Shown piece by piece: positions 30,727 through 38,770 of a stretch of DNA of 43,219 nt. Within the stretch, counting starts at the first letter, position 1. Each line of letters begins with the position of its first letter. The stretch is from an uncultured Collinsella sp. GTDB lineage: Bacteria; Actinomycetota; Coriobacteriia; Coriobacteriales; Coriobacteriaceae. The notes beneath the pieces were generated by a model. That model worked only from the letters and a program-made list of their open reading frames with translations, was not told where the DNA came from and did not search any database. The stretch lies in assembly GCA_900546455.1 (NCBI GenBank), contig URCS01000013.1, positions 1-43,219 of the forward strand, given 5' to 3'. The position numbers and the translations under genes are program-made.

Positions 30727-32190
30727 TTACGCCGGAAGCATGCCGGAGATGGCGGTAATGACCAAGCCAAACACGACCATGAAGATGAAGAACTTCCAGA
30801 TGGTCTTCCACCATTGGCCAAACGAGATCTTTGCCACGGCAAGGCCCGCCACCGTCATACCTGCCACGGGGCTAATGGTGTTAATGGTCTGGTTGGCAAA
30901 CTGCAGCGCCGTTACGGCGGCTTCGGGGTTGAGGCCCATAAGCTCGGTCAAAGGACCCATGACAGGCATGGTAAGCGCGGCCAGGCCGGAGCTCGAAGGA
31001 ACCAGGAAGGACAGGAGGCCAAGGACAACGTACATGAACGTGGTGTACACGGCGGCAGGGGCTCCAGCAAGCAGAGTGGCAAGTGCCTGAAGGATGGTGT
31101 CGATAATCATGCCGCCCTCGGCGATGACCAGAATGCCGCGAGCGATACCGATAACGACGGCTGCGTAGGCAAAGTCGGCAAGACCCTTAACGAACTCATC
31201 GGCGATGGTCTGCTGGTCAAGACCGCCCAGGATACCGGCGAGCAGCCCCATGCCAAGGAACACGGCAGAGATCTCGTTCATATACCAGCCCTGCGTAACA
31301 AGACCCCACACGATAAGCGCCATACCACCGGCAAAATCAATCAGCACGAGCTTCTGGCGAGTGGTGAACTCTTCCTCGATGGAAGCATCGGTCACGGAGA
31401 ACTCAATGCGCTTGAGTTTGTCGTCCTCGAACGTAACGGACGACTTGGGGTTCTTCTTGACGCGCATGGCATAGCGCATGGCCCATGCGATGCCGGCGGC
31501 GGTGAAAATAACCCATGCAACGGCACGCAACCACAGCTGCGGGTTGCCCTCGATGCCAATGATGCCCTGCGCGATCAAAACGTTGAACGGGTCAATCGTC
31601 GAGGCGCAGTAGCCCAAGTTGGGACCGAGGAAGCAGATGATGAATGCCGTCATGGAGTCATATCCGATGCCCATCATGATGGGGATGAAGATGGCATAGA
31701 ACGGCAGGGCTTCCTCAGACATGCCAAACGTGGTGCCGCAAATGGACAACAGCGTCATCGTGATGGGAATAATCAGAATATCTTTGTTTTTGAGCTTCTT
31801 GATTACTCGGCTCATGCCAGCGTTGAGCGCATTGGTCTTCGTGATGATTGCAAACGAACCACCAATCAGCAAGACAAAGGCAACGACATCGGCAGCCTCC
31901 TGAATGCCCTTAGTGGGTGCTTGCAAAACCGCAAAGATGTCCTGCCCCAAGTTGGTGGTCTCGCCGGTCTCGGAATCGGTGTAGTTCTTGTCGACCTGTT
32001 CATAGGTTCCGGCAACGGCGACCTCACGCTCGCCTGCCGCAGTCGAGATCGTCTTGCGCTGGTATTGGCCAGAAGGAACGACCCAGGTTAAAACTGCAAA
32101 AACCACGATCAGCAAGAACATGATCGTATAGACGTGCGGTAATTTGAATTTGAAACGTCTGTTTGTCTTCTTCGCCTTCGTATCTGACAT
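30727..32190 (-). CDS. YfcC/DcuC-family permease
   Basis: The 487-residue membrane protein has about twelve hydrophobic segments and the YfcC-family pattern: FKFKLPHVYTIMFLLIVVFAVLTWVVPSGQY at the start, GTTFGMSEEALPFYAIFIPIMM, GPNLGYCASTIDPFNV and FLVPSSSGLAALTMPVMGPL. This group of ion-coupled carriers moves dicarboxylates, amino acids and related compounds. As the only transporter of the locus it should import the glycated amine. The known frl operon of E. coli uses an amino-acid permease instead (FrlA). GGAGG is well placed before ATG 32190. It is the first structural gene behind the operator at 32249-32264. Confidence 0.85.
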   Translation of the reverse strand: MSDTKAKKTNRRFKFKLPHVYTIMFLLIVVFAVLTWVVPSGQYQRKTISTAAGEREVAVAGTYEQVDKNYTDSETGETTNLGQDIFAVLQAPTKGIQEAADVVAFVLLIGGSFAIITKTNALNAGMSRVIKKLKNKDILIIPITMTLLSICGTTFGMSEEALPFYAIFIPIMMGIGYDSMTAFIICFLGPNLGYCASTIDPFNVLIAQGIIGIEGNPQLWLRAVAWVIFTAAGIAWAMRYAMRVKKNPKSSVTFEDDKLKRIEFSVTDASIEEEFTTRQKLVLIDFAGGMALIVWGLVTQGWYMNEISAVFLGMGLLAGILGGLDQQTIADEFVKGLADFAYAAVVIGIARGILVIAEGGMIIDTILQALATLLAGAPAAVYTTFMYVVLGLLSFLVPSSSGLAALTMPVMGPLTELMGLNPEAAVTALQFANQTINTISPVAGMTVAGLAVAKISFGQWWKTIWKFFIFMVVFGLVITAISGMLPA

Positions 32191-32248
32191 AGATACCTCC
32201 AAAGAACCCGAGCCTTATCGTGTCTCGCTTTAACGTTCGCGCAATGCA

Positions 32249-32300
32249 AACGTCCTATGACGTTCTATAGATTATCAGCGTGTTTTTAGCACTTCAAGGA
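32249..32300 (-). promoter_or_regulatory. Promoter and candidate GntR operator of the catabolic operon
   Basis: On the minus strand TTGAAG (32297-32292) and GATAAT (32276-32271) form a promoter with a short 15-nt spacer (16 nt if CTTGAA is used). Just downstream is the perfect inverted repeat AACGTC-N4-GACGTT (32264-32249), well placed for repression by the GntR protein encoded upstream. A further AACGTT lies at 32231-32237. Confidence 0.55.
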
Positions 32301-32357
32301 TATTTCGGACAGGTTGCGAAGACTCGGGTGAACGGTCGTTCAACGGCGGCGAACGGC

Positions 32358-32394
32358 AAAAACGCCCGGCAGGCAATTTAGCCTGCCGGGCGTT
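32358..32394 (-). terminator. Terminator of the gntR gene
   Basis: A perfect 14-bp stem (AACGCCCGGCAGGC, 32381-32394 with 32361-32374) and a 6-nt loop is followed on the minus strand by TTTTT, 16 nt after the gntR stop. The regulator is thus a separate unit from the operon it precedes. Confidence 0.9.
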
Positions 32395-32409
32395 CTCTTG
32401 ATCAACGTC

Positions 32410-33153
32410 CTAAATATCAAAAACGTAGCGCGATCCTACAATCCGCTGTCGGCCGATGATAAACGGCCGCTGCTGCTCGTCATAGAAATATGCCTCCATA
32501 TAAAACAGAGGCTCTCCCGTGGGAACGGACAGCAGCCGGGCGACTTCGGGTGACGCACACGCGATCTCAAGCGTGCACGGCTCGGTGCGAGCAGGCCCGC
32601 GACCCGTCTGTTCGCGCACGACCTCGAAAATTGATTGATCGGTAAGGTCCGCCTTCGCCAAAAAGGCGTTGTCTTCATAAACGTACGTGTTGTTCTCGAG
32701 CATCACGGGGATGCCATCGGCGGTGCGCACGCGTTCGATGCAGATCAGCTCCGACCCAGCAGGAACGCCAAAAAACTGCGCTTCGGTAGCATCGGCCGGC
32801 AACACTTTTCTTGAGACAATACGCGCCCCGGGCTCCATCTCGTTGACGCGGCAGGCGTCCGAAAAACTCTGAACGTCGTCCTTCTGGCGGATTTTACGCT
32901 TGAGCTTGGGGGCGTTTACAAACGTGCCCCTCCCCTGCTGCTTGGTTAGGTAGCCCTGCTGCACGAGCTCCTCAATGGCCCGCCGAACGGTAACGCGACC
33001 AACTTTGTAGCTTTCGGCCAATTCGAATTCATTCGGTATCCGAGCGCCCGCCTTATAGGTACCAGAATTGATGTCATTTTTGATGATATCGATAACCTGT
33101 TGATATAGCGGGATTGCCGCTTTTCCGTCGGTCAACCCTTCAGTCGATGGCAT
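32410..33153 (-). CDS. GntR-family regulator with UTRA domain (FrlR-like)
   Basis: The 247-residue protein has the GntR winged helix (about 14-80: IPLYQQVIDIIKNDI, ARIPNEFELAESYKVGRVTVRRAI, GYLTKQQGRGTFV) followed by a UTRA effector domain (95-240) that binds a small molecule, usually a sugar phosphate. Regulators of this HutC subgroup control frl and fra Amadori operons, with the phosphorylated substrate as inducer. GGGGAGGG lies close before ATG 33153. Its own terminator separates it from the operon, and the inverted repeat at 32249-32264 is its likely site. Confidence 0.9.
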   Translation of the reverse strand: MPSTEGLTDGKAAIPLYQQVIDIIKNDINSGTYKAGARIPNEFELAESYKVGRVTVRRAIEELVQQGYLTKQQGRGTFVNAPKLKRKIRQKDDVQSFSDACRVNEMEPGARIVSRKVLPADATEAQFFGVPAGSELICIERVRTADGIPVMLENNTYVYEDNAFLAKADLTDQSIFEVVREQTGRGPARTEPCTLEIACASPEVARLLSVPTGEPLFYMEAYFYDEQQRPFIIGRQRIVGSRYVFDI

Positions 33154-33211
33154 TTGCCCTCCCCTGGCAAATATGGAATCAATAATCGGTGCGGATTACG
33201 CATCGCCAGTC

Positions 33212-33871
33212 CTACGCAAGCTCCAGCAGCTCCGGCAGCTGGTCGATGATCTTGTCAGCGGCATCCTGGCTAAAGCCGAAGCGCTCCTCGCGTTTGGCAA
33301 TCACCGTCAGACCCGCTCGCTTACCTGCCGTAATGCCAGGGACAGAGTCCTCGACGCAGCAGCAACGGTCCGCGGGCAACCCCAGCAGATCCAGCGCATG
33401 CAGGTAAATATCGGGCTCGGGCTTGCTCTCCTTAAACTGCTCGCCGCTCACCACGTACTCAAAGGCATCCGACAGACCGCACGCATCGAGCACTTCCTCG
33501 ATGCTGTCCATGGGAGACGAGCTGGCCAGCGCCACGCGAACGCCGCGGCGCGGGAGCTCGCGAATCGTCTCCACGGCGCCCGGATTGATCAGGGTCTGAT
33601 AATCGCGCGGTCGTTTATGTGCCCACTCATCCCAGCGGGCCAATGCCTCCTCGCCGGTAAAGTGCCCCTTTCCGGCGCGCTCAAACCAATCGACCAGCAT
33701 ATGCAAAAAGAACTGATGCGAGGTGCCAACCTGCCCGTTCAACTCCTCTTGGGTCAGGCTCAGCCCAAGCTCTTTGGCAAACGCAGCGGTCTCCCCCAGG
33801 TAGTAATACTCGGTATCGACGATGACGCCGTCCATGTCAAAGATAACGGCGTCGAACGGAAATGCGGACAC
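33212..33871 (-). CDS. HAD-superfamily phosphatase, beta-phosphoglucomutase-like
   Basis: The 219-residue protein is a subfamily IA HAD enzyme: FDMDGVIVDTE with nucleophile and acid/base aspartates, VALASSSPMDSIEEVLDACGL with the motif II Ser, SGEQFKESKPEPDIYLHAL with the motif III Lys, and CCVEDSVPGITAGKRAGLTVI. It has the C1-type helical cap. The starting codon is GTG 33871 (GGAGGG upstream); the frame extends to 33919, through a terminator stem. The substrate could be a sugar phosphate. It stands between another HAD gene and gntR, on the same strand. Confidence 0.87.
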   Translation of the reverse strand: MSAFPFDAVIFDMDGVIVDTEYYYLGETAAFAKELGLSLTQEELNGQVGTSHQFFLHMLVDWFERAGKGHFTGEEALARWDEWAHKRPRDYQTLINPGAVETIRELPRRGVRVALASSSPMDSIEEVLDACGLSDAFEYVVSGEQFKESKPEPDIYLHALDLLGLPADRCCCVEDSVPGITAGKRAGLTVIAKREERFGFSQDAADKIIDQLPELLELA

Positions 33872-33886
33872 GGCACCCTCCCTAAC

Positions 33887-33911
33887 AAAAAGGCGCCCGC
33901 AAGCGGACGCC
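33887..33911 (-). terminator. Terminator between the two HAD genes
   Basis: An 8-bp GC stem with one wobble pair (33904-33911 with 33892-33899) and a CTTG loop is followed by TTTTT on the minus strand. It ends some 8 nt before the ribosome binding site of the next HAD gene. Confidence 0.8.
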
Positions 33912-33934
33912 CGAACCATGCACTATCGGCGATT

Positions 33935-34777
33935 CTAACCCAGCAGCTTGTCGAGTGCCACCGCGATGCCGTCTTCGTTGTTATTGGCGGTCACCATCTG
34001 GGCCACGGCCTTGACCTCATCGACGGCGTTACCCATGGCAACGCCCGTACCCGCCCACTCGATCATGGACTTGTCATTCTGGCCGTCGCCAAACGAAACG
34101 ACCTCGCTGGCATCGATGCCAAGCTTGGGCAGAGCGCCCTGAAGCGCACGTGCCTTATCGATACCAGGCGCCGTAAACTCAAAGTACCAATCTGCCGTGA
34201 ACATGCCCGAAAGCGTCTCGGTAAAGGGCGCGTACATCTCCTCGTGATGTGCCTGCAGATAGGCCGGATCGCCCGCGGTAAGCAGCTTGTCTACGGGGTA
34301 AGTATCCGCGACCTCATGAAGGCTCTCGACCTCGCGAATCTTAAGATCGCACGCATCGCGCTCGTACTTGACGATGTTCTTCTGCGAACCGTCCGGCAAC
34401 GTGATCATGCAGCGATACGAGTCCACGACATGCAGGTCGCGACCGAGCGAGATCATGGGGATCACGTCAAAGTTGCGCAGGTGGTCGAGCAGGCGGTGCA
34501 GCTCGTCAACCGGCATAGCCTGGTCAAACAGCACCTCGTCGGTCTGGGCATCGACAACGTGCGCGCCGTTAAAGGCCACGAGCAGGCCATCGTGATTCTG
34601 AAGGTCGAGCTCCTGCGCCAGGGCATGAAGGCCCCATGCAGGACGGCCCGAAGCCAAGATGAGCTTGATGCCCGACTCCTGTGCCGCGAGCAGTTTCTCG
34701 CGCGTGCGCGGGCTAATCACCTTCTGGTCGTTGGTGAGCGTACCGTCGATATCCATTGCGATGGCTTTGATTGCCAT
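33935..34777 (-). CDS. Cof-type HAD hydrolase (sugar phosphatase family)
   Basis: The 280-residue protein is a HAD subfamily IIB (Cof/YidA) phosphatase: AMDIDGTLTND at residues 7-17 with Asp9 and Asp11, LILASGRPAWGLHAL, a large C2 cap in the middle with VVDSYRCMITLPDG, PVDKLLTAGDPAYL, and the end motif VVSFGDGQNDKSMIEWAGTGVAMGNAVDEVK. Such enzymes dephosphorylate sugar phosphates or flavin-type metabolites with broad specificity. The start ATG 34777 has GGGAGG at good spacing; the open frame reaches 34927. It forms a two-gene unit with the HAD gene downstream. Confidence 0.9.
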   Translation of the reverse strand: MAIKAIAMDIDGTLTNDQKVISPRTREKLLAAQESGIKLILASGRPAWGLHALAQELDLQNHDGLLVAFNGAHVVDAQTDEVLFDQAMPVDELHRLLDHLRNFDVIPMISLGRDLHVVDSYRCMITLPDGSQKNIVKYERDACDLKIREVESLHEVADTYPVDKLLTAGDPAYLQAHHEEMYAPFTETLSGMFTADWYFEFTAPGIDKARALQGALPKLGIDASEVVSFGDGQNDKSMIEWAGTGVAMGNAVDEVKAVAQMVTANNNEDGIAVALDKLLG

Positions 34778-35121
34778 ATATGCCTCCCTGCATTGAGTTT
34801 GCCGCGCACCATCATATCCGAGCCGAGCATCCCCCGAAGAACATTTTTGAAAAAGATACTTGCCAAATCGCTGGAGCCTGATTAAGTTAAAGATGACCGC
34901 AACGTTGGTCACCATTTGATCGAGCATATTCAGTTTCAGTTTTCAGCGTGTAAGAGAAAGAAGATCGGCATATGAACACCAAGCATCTTTTATCGACAAC
35001 TAAATAACGGAGCAAGACCGCCCGAGGCGCTCGCTAACGTCAGCTGTCCCGTCTAAGCACGGAGCACGCCCATCACCCGGCAAACGTCCTTCGAGCATAT
35101 TGGCCCCATAGCACCCAATCC
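34778..35121. other. Long gene-free divergent region
   Basis: This stretch lies between the minus-strand HAD gene and the plus-strand ClpP/TraG-like cassette. It contains the leader of the HAD gene and an 11-codon open frame at 34972-35007 (ATG to TAA, MNTKHLLSTTK) with only a weak ribosome binding site. No strong promoter pair was found. The direct repeats follow at 35122-35188. Confidence 0.5.
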
Positions 35122-35188
35122 AGCACATCAAGAACCGCAAGCACATCACCAACGACACCCAGCACATCACTCGCAAGCAAGCACATCA
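35122..35188 (+). repeat. Four spaced direct repeats AGCACATCA
   Basis: AGCACATCA occurs at 35122-35130, 35140-35148, 35161-35169 and 35180-35188, with start-to-start distances of 18, 21 and 19 nt, close to two helical turns. Three of the four continue with C. The array ends 15 nt before the start codon of the first cassette gene, so it may be an iteron-like binding array, an activator site, or a translational element in the leader. Confidence 0.65.
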
Positions 35189-35203
35189 CAGATTGGAAAC
35201 GCC

Positions 35204-36103
35204 ATGAACACCCATCCCCAAACCGCCGGCACCGTCCTCCAGGCCCGCATCGACCGCGCCCTACACGGTGGCTACGACGCCAGCTTCGCCGCTGCCACGA
35301 TTGCAAACTTCGCCTTGCTGTCCATCGACGAGGCTCTAAGTAACCACGAGTTTTCGGCGAATCGCTGTGCCGAGATCATGGACGATTCGGCCGTCCGTGA
35401 GCTGACCGACCCTTATCTCGGACCCCACGGCAAGACCGACGGCCCGTATACCATGGGCCATCTAGCGCATATGATCACGGCACTCGATACCAAGTTGCGA
35501 CTCGACATGGACGACGAGACGCGGATGACATTGATGGATCATCGATACGATCTGCAAAACGCTCTGACGCTTCCCATTCACGACCTCGCCATGGGTCTCA
35601 ACGCCTTGGAGGCGCGGCACCAGCAGGCAAACTGCGGGCAGGACGATACGGCAGACCCATCGGGACCACCCAGTATCATGGTGCTCGACCGCGAACGTTA
35701 CAACCGCGCAACCGCCCGATTCCAGGCCGGCCCGACGACGGTTCGCACCCTTATCGACATGCTCCGCATACTCAGCCTCAATCGTCTCTTCGACGGTTAT
35801 CGAGCATTGGCGCCTGTTGGCCTTCGCACCCAGACAGTCCGGATTATCGATATCCAGCAGCGGCAGTTCGAGCGCTACCGCGATGAATGGGAGATGAGCC
35901 GAAGCATCGTTCACTTCTACCAGAAGCGCTACGACCCCAACGAATTTCCCGATGATCTCGAGCGCCAGCTGCACCTTGCCTACACCGCGCCCATTGCCAC
36001 GCTGATACGACTTGGCGCATTCGACGAGTCGCTGGCAAAAGCCGCCGACCGCAAAGTTACAACGGAGCTTGAGCGCAGGCTCGATCGAGCCTTTGAGCTT
36101 TAG
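35204..36103 (+). CDS. Helical protein of unknown function, first gene of the ClpP/TraG-like cassette
   Basis: The 299-residue protein is predicted by eye to be almost all helical, acidic in the first half, with no signal peptide, membrane helix or motif I can name. Recognisable landmarks are ALLSIDEALSNHEFSANRC, PYTMGHLAHMITALDTKLRLDMDD and a C-terminal part rich in Arg (RIIDIQQRQFERYRDEWEMS). The ribosome binding site is modest (GGAAACGCC before ATG 35204) and falls right behind the repeat array. It is followed 55 nt later by a ClpP-like gene. It could be an adaptor or substrate of the neighbouring protease or ATPase; this is a guess from position. Confidence 0.65.
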   Translation: MNTHPQTAGTVLQARIDRALHGGYDASFAAATIANFALLSIDEALSNHEFSANRCAEIMDDSAVRELTDPYLGPHGKTDGPYTMGHLAHMITALDTKLRLDMDDETRMTLMDHRYDLQNALTLPIHDLAMGLNALEARHQQANCGQDDTADPSGPPSIMVLDRERYNRATARFQAGPTTVRTLIDMLRILSLNRLFDGYRALAPVGLRTQTVRIIDIQQRQFERYRDEWEMSRSIVHFYQKRYDPNEFPDDLERQLHLAYTAPIATLIRLGAFDESLAKAADRKVTTELERRLDRAFEL

Positions 36104-36158
36104 CGCCAGCTTCACCAACCCTAATAGAACCTCGTCCTACGTTAAGAAAGGAACCTTC

Positions 36159-36776
36159 ATGGACACCACTCAGACCCCTGTCATCAGCCCGCTCACGATG
36201 CGCGAGTCGGCTCGTGGCATAACGCTCACTTCCGTCTACGACGAGATGCTCGCCCGACGTGAGCTTTCCGTCGTGGGCGACATCAACAGTGCGATGGCAC
36301 ACGATCTGTGCCAGCAGATTCGTCTGCTCGAGGCCGCAGACCCCACGGCCCCCATCACGGTCTTTGTTGCCAGCCCCGGCGGCAGCGTGCGCGCCGGCCT
36401 CGCCATCTACGACACCATGCGTCTCTCGCCGTGCCCCATCCACACCGTCTGCCTGGAGTTTGCGGCCTCTATGGGCGCCATCATCTTCATGGGTGGCGAC
36501 GAGCGCCGTATGGCGCCCCATGCAGAACTCATGATTCACGACCCGCTCATCCCGCAAGGAGCTGGGGGCTCGGCCCTAGCACTCCAGGAAACAAGCCGGC
36601 GTCTCATGCAGACCCGCAAGGCCCTGACGCAAATCCTGTCTGATCGCAGCGGCCTTTCGGCCAAGCGTATCCAAACACTCACGGCAAAGGATACGTACCT
36701 TTCGGCCGAGCGCGCCGTCGAGCTCGGCTTTGCCCACGGCATTCTCACCTCCACCAAGGAGACCGCCCATGTCTAA
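36159..36776 (+). CDS. ClpP-like serine protease
   Basis: The 205-residue protein has the ClpP/crotonase fold with an intact catalytic triad: Ser104 in EFAASMGAIIFMGG, His127 in HAELMIHDPL and Asp178 in TAKDTYLSAE. The oxyanion segment ASPGGSVRAGLAIYDTM (71-87) is also kept. It is shorter at the N-terminus than housekeeping ClpP and lacks a clear copy of the hydrophobic axial loop, so partner choice may differ. Its place before a VirD4/TraG-type ATPase, with 8 nt overlap, suggests a dedicated protease of a mobile element, perhaps coupled to that ATPase instead of ClpX or ClpC. AAAGGA precedes ATG 36159. Confidence 0.82.
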   Translation: MDTTQTPVISPLTMRESARGITLTSVYDEMLARRELSVVGDINSAMAHDLCQQIRLLEAADPTAPITVFVASPGGSVRAGLAIYDTMRLSPCPIHTVCLEFAASMGAIIFMGGDERRMAPHAELMIHDPLIPQGAGGSALALQETSRRLMQTRKALTQILSDRSGLSAKRIQTLTAKDTYLSAERAVELGFAHGILTSTKETAHV

Positions 36777-38064
36777 CCTCAACACAGCCCTGCATGCCCC
36801 GGCCCCCACCATCCTTGCGCAAGCCCACGCACTCTCGTGTGATACGCGTCAAACGGGCCTCAACAACAATATGCTCGTAATCGGGCCTTCGGGCGCCGGC
36901 AAGACCCGCAACGTTCTTAAGCCCAACCTGCTGCAGATGAATGCGAGCTATATCGTGCTCGACACTAAAGGGACGCTTTGCCGCGAAGTCGGACCCGTGC
37001 TTGCCGCGCACGGCTATCGTGTGCAGCGCCTCAACTTTGCCGATCTTGACGATACGGCCACCATGCCCAAGGACGTCGAGCAATGCGGCTACAACCCGCT
37101 CAACCACATCCGCCGCACCAAAGACGGCAAGCCCAACCAACAGGACATCATCTCGGTCGCCAAGGCCATCTGTCCCGTCGAGGACCAAACCCAGCCGTTT
37201 TGGGACCATGCAGCAGCCAACCTGCTTTCCTGCCTGATCGCCTATGTGTGTGAGCAGCTGCCCGTGGAGGAGCAGACGTTTTCATCGGTGATCGACCTTT
37301 GCGAACATCTCCAAGACCGCGCCACGGCACGCCTCTTCGACGACCTGCAGACCACCGACTCCACAAGCTATGCGCTCTCGCTCTGGCGGCGCTACTCCCC
37401 CACCATCACGGCCGAAAAGATGCATGCGAGCATCATGGGCATCCTTGCCGAAAAGGTCATGTGCCTGGGCTTTGATGGTGCACGCCGTCTGTACACCGAT
37501 GCGAATCAGATCGATTTCGCGGCTCTGGGATGCGAGCGTCGAGCGCTCTTCGTCACCGTCAGCGATCTCGACCGTAGCCTCGATCCGCTCACCAACCTGT
37601 TTGTAACGCAGGCCTTCGCGGGACTCATCCGCTACGCCGACGCGCAGCCCGACGGTCGCCTTGCGATACCGGTTCGATTTATGCTCGACGACTTTGCCAA
37701 CCTGCAGATACCGCAAATCGATAACGTTCTGTCCATCATCCGCAGCCGCGAGATCTGGGCAACCCTACTGCTGCAGTCAACAAACCAGCTCGACGCACTC
37801 TATGGCGAGGCACGAGCCCGCTCCATCATGGGCAACTGCGACACGCAGCTCGTACTAGCCTTTCAGGACCCCGAGAGCGCCCGCGTCTTTTCCGAGCGTG
37901 CCGACGTGCTGCCCAGTACGCTCATGGCAACGCCCGTCGACCGTTCCTGGCTCTTCGTCCGCGGCCACGCCCCACAACAAGTTGAGCGCTTTAGGCTCGA
38001 GGATCACCCGCTCTATGTAGAACTCCCCGAAGCCCAAAACGCTCAGATTGAACCCTCACGCTAG
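36769..38064 (+). CDS. VirD4/TraG-type coupling ATPase without membrane anchor
   Basis: The 431-residue protein has Walker A GPSGAGKT (39-46), the coupling-protein segment KPNLLQMNASYIVLDTKG, the FWDHAAANLLSCLIAYV segment (144-160), Walker B FMLDDFANL (304-312) and the motif SREIWATLLLQSTNQLDALYG. All belong to type IV coupling proteins, which pump DNA or protein through conjugative machines. Normal members have N-terminal transmembrane helices; here only about 30 soluble residues precede the ATPase core, so it should be cytosolic. AAGGAG precedes ATG 36769. The end overlaps the convergent deoC gene by 4 nt. No relaxase or mating-pair genes are visible in the window. Confidence 0.85.
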   Translation: MSNLNTALHAPAPTILAQAHALSCDTRQTGLNNNMLVIGPSGAGKTRNVLKPNLLQMNASYIVLDTKGTLCREVGPVLAAHGYRVQRLNFADLDDTATMPKDVEQCGYNPLNHIRRTKDGKPNQQDIISVAKAICPVEDQTQPFWDHAAANLLSCLIAYVCEQLPVEEQTFSSVIDLCEHLQDRATARLFDDLQTTDSTSYALSLWRRYSPTITAEKMHASIMGILAEKVMCLGFDGARRLYTDANQIDFAALGCERRALFVTVSDLDRSLDPLTNLFVTQAFAGLIRYADAQPDGRLAIPVRFMLDDFANLQIPQIDNVLSIIRSREIWATLLLQSTNQLDALYGEARARSIMGNCDTQLVLAFQDPESARVFSERADVLPSTLMATPVDRSWLFVRGHAPQQVERFRLEDHPLYVELPEAQNAQIEPSR

Positions 38065-38735
38065 CGGCGCTCGTCTTCCGGTGCGCCCTCGACGATTGCG
38101 ATGCCTGCCGAGGCGCCCAGCGCGCTGGCACCCGCCTCGATAAATGCGAGAGCCTCCTCGTAGTTGTGGATGCCGCCAGCCGCCTTGATTGCCACGGCGT
38201 CGCCAAGCACCTCACGCATCAGCTGCACATCTTGGAGTTTGGCGCCGCCAAAGCTTCTGCCGGTCGACGTCTTAAGAAAGCCCGGCTTAGCCTCAAGGGC
38301 AATTTCGCACACGCGACGCTTGGCGGCGTCATCGCCATCCAGCTTGCACATCTCGACGATTACCTTATCGGTGATACCGCGCTCACGGCAAAAATCGGCG
38401 ATCGCAGTCATCTCGTGCTCGATGGCGCCAAAGTCACGGTTCTCAACCGATTCCTGGTTCAACACGTAATCGATCTCGGTAAAGCCGCATGCGGCATACT
38501 CTTCGAACCTCGCGAGTTTTTCCTCAAGCGTCATCGTTCCCTGGGGAAAGTCGATAGCGCCGGCAAGGATGATGTCAGAACCCTCGAGCATGGCGCGACC
38601 CGTCGCATATTCCTGCAGATTCGCAAACACGCAACGGAAGTCATACTTCAGCGCCTTCTCGACATATTGTTCGAACGTGTCCTCGGGCGCGTCGATGTAG
38701 TCAATGTGCTTATTGATGGGCTTGGCAAGGGTCAT
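38061..38735 (-). CDS. deoC: Deoxyribose-phosphate aldolase
   Basis: The 224-residue class I aldolase splits 2-deoxyribose 5-phosphate to glyceraldehyde 3-phosphate and acetaldehyde in deoxynucleoside breakdown. The Schiff-base lysine is Lys155 in KPGFLKTSTG; the proton-relay residues are Asp89 (EIDYVLN) and Lys184 (VAIKAAGGIH). The N-terminus (INKHIDYIDAPEDT) differs from the more usual 'DhTlLkp', as seen in a subgroup of DeoC from gut anaerobes. GGGGAGG precedes ATG 38735. It is monocistronic, with a hairpin/operator-like repeat upstream at 38771-38794. Confidence 0.92.
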   Translation of the reverse strand: MTLAKPINKHIDYIDAPEDTFEQYVEKALKYDFRCVFANLQEYATGRAMLEGSDIILAGAIDFPQGTMTLEEKLARFEEYAACGFTEIDYVLNQESVENRDFGAIEHEMTAIADFCRERGITDKVIVEMCKLDGDDAAKRRVCEIALEAKPGFLKTSTGRSFGGAKLQDVQLMREVLGDAVAIKAAGGIHNYEEALAFIEAGASALGASAGIAIVEGAPEDERR

Positions 38736-38770
38736 GCTGGACCTCCCCTGTTCGGGACTGGCAATCGATT

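Noticed and set aside
34972..35007. 11-codon leader peptide upstream of the ClpP/TraG-like cassette
   Set aside because: Weak ribosome binding site and no attenuator-like hairpin tied to it; kept only as a remark in the region entry.
35122..35188. CRISPR-like array
   Set aside because: Repeat units are only 9 nt with 9-12 nt spacers and there are four of them; far too small for CRISPR, and no cas gene is in the window.
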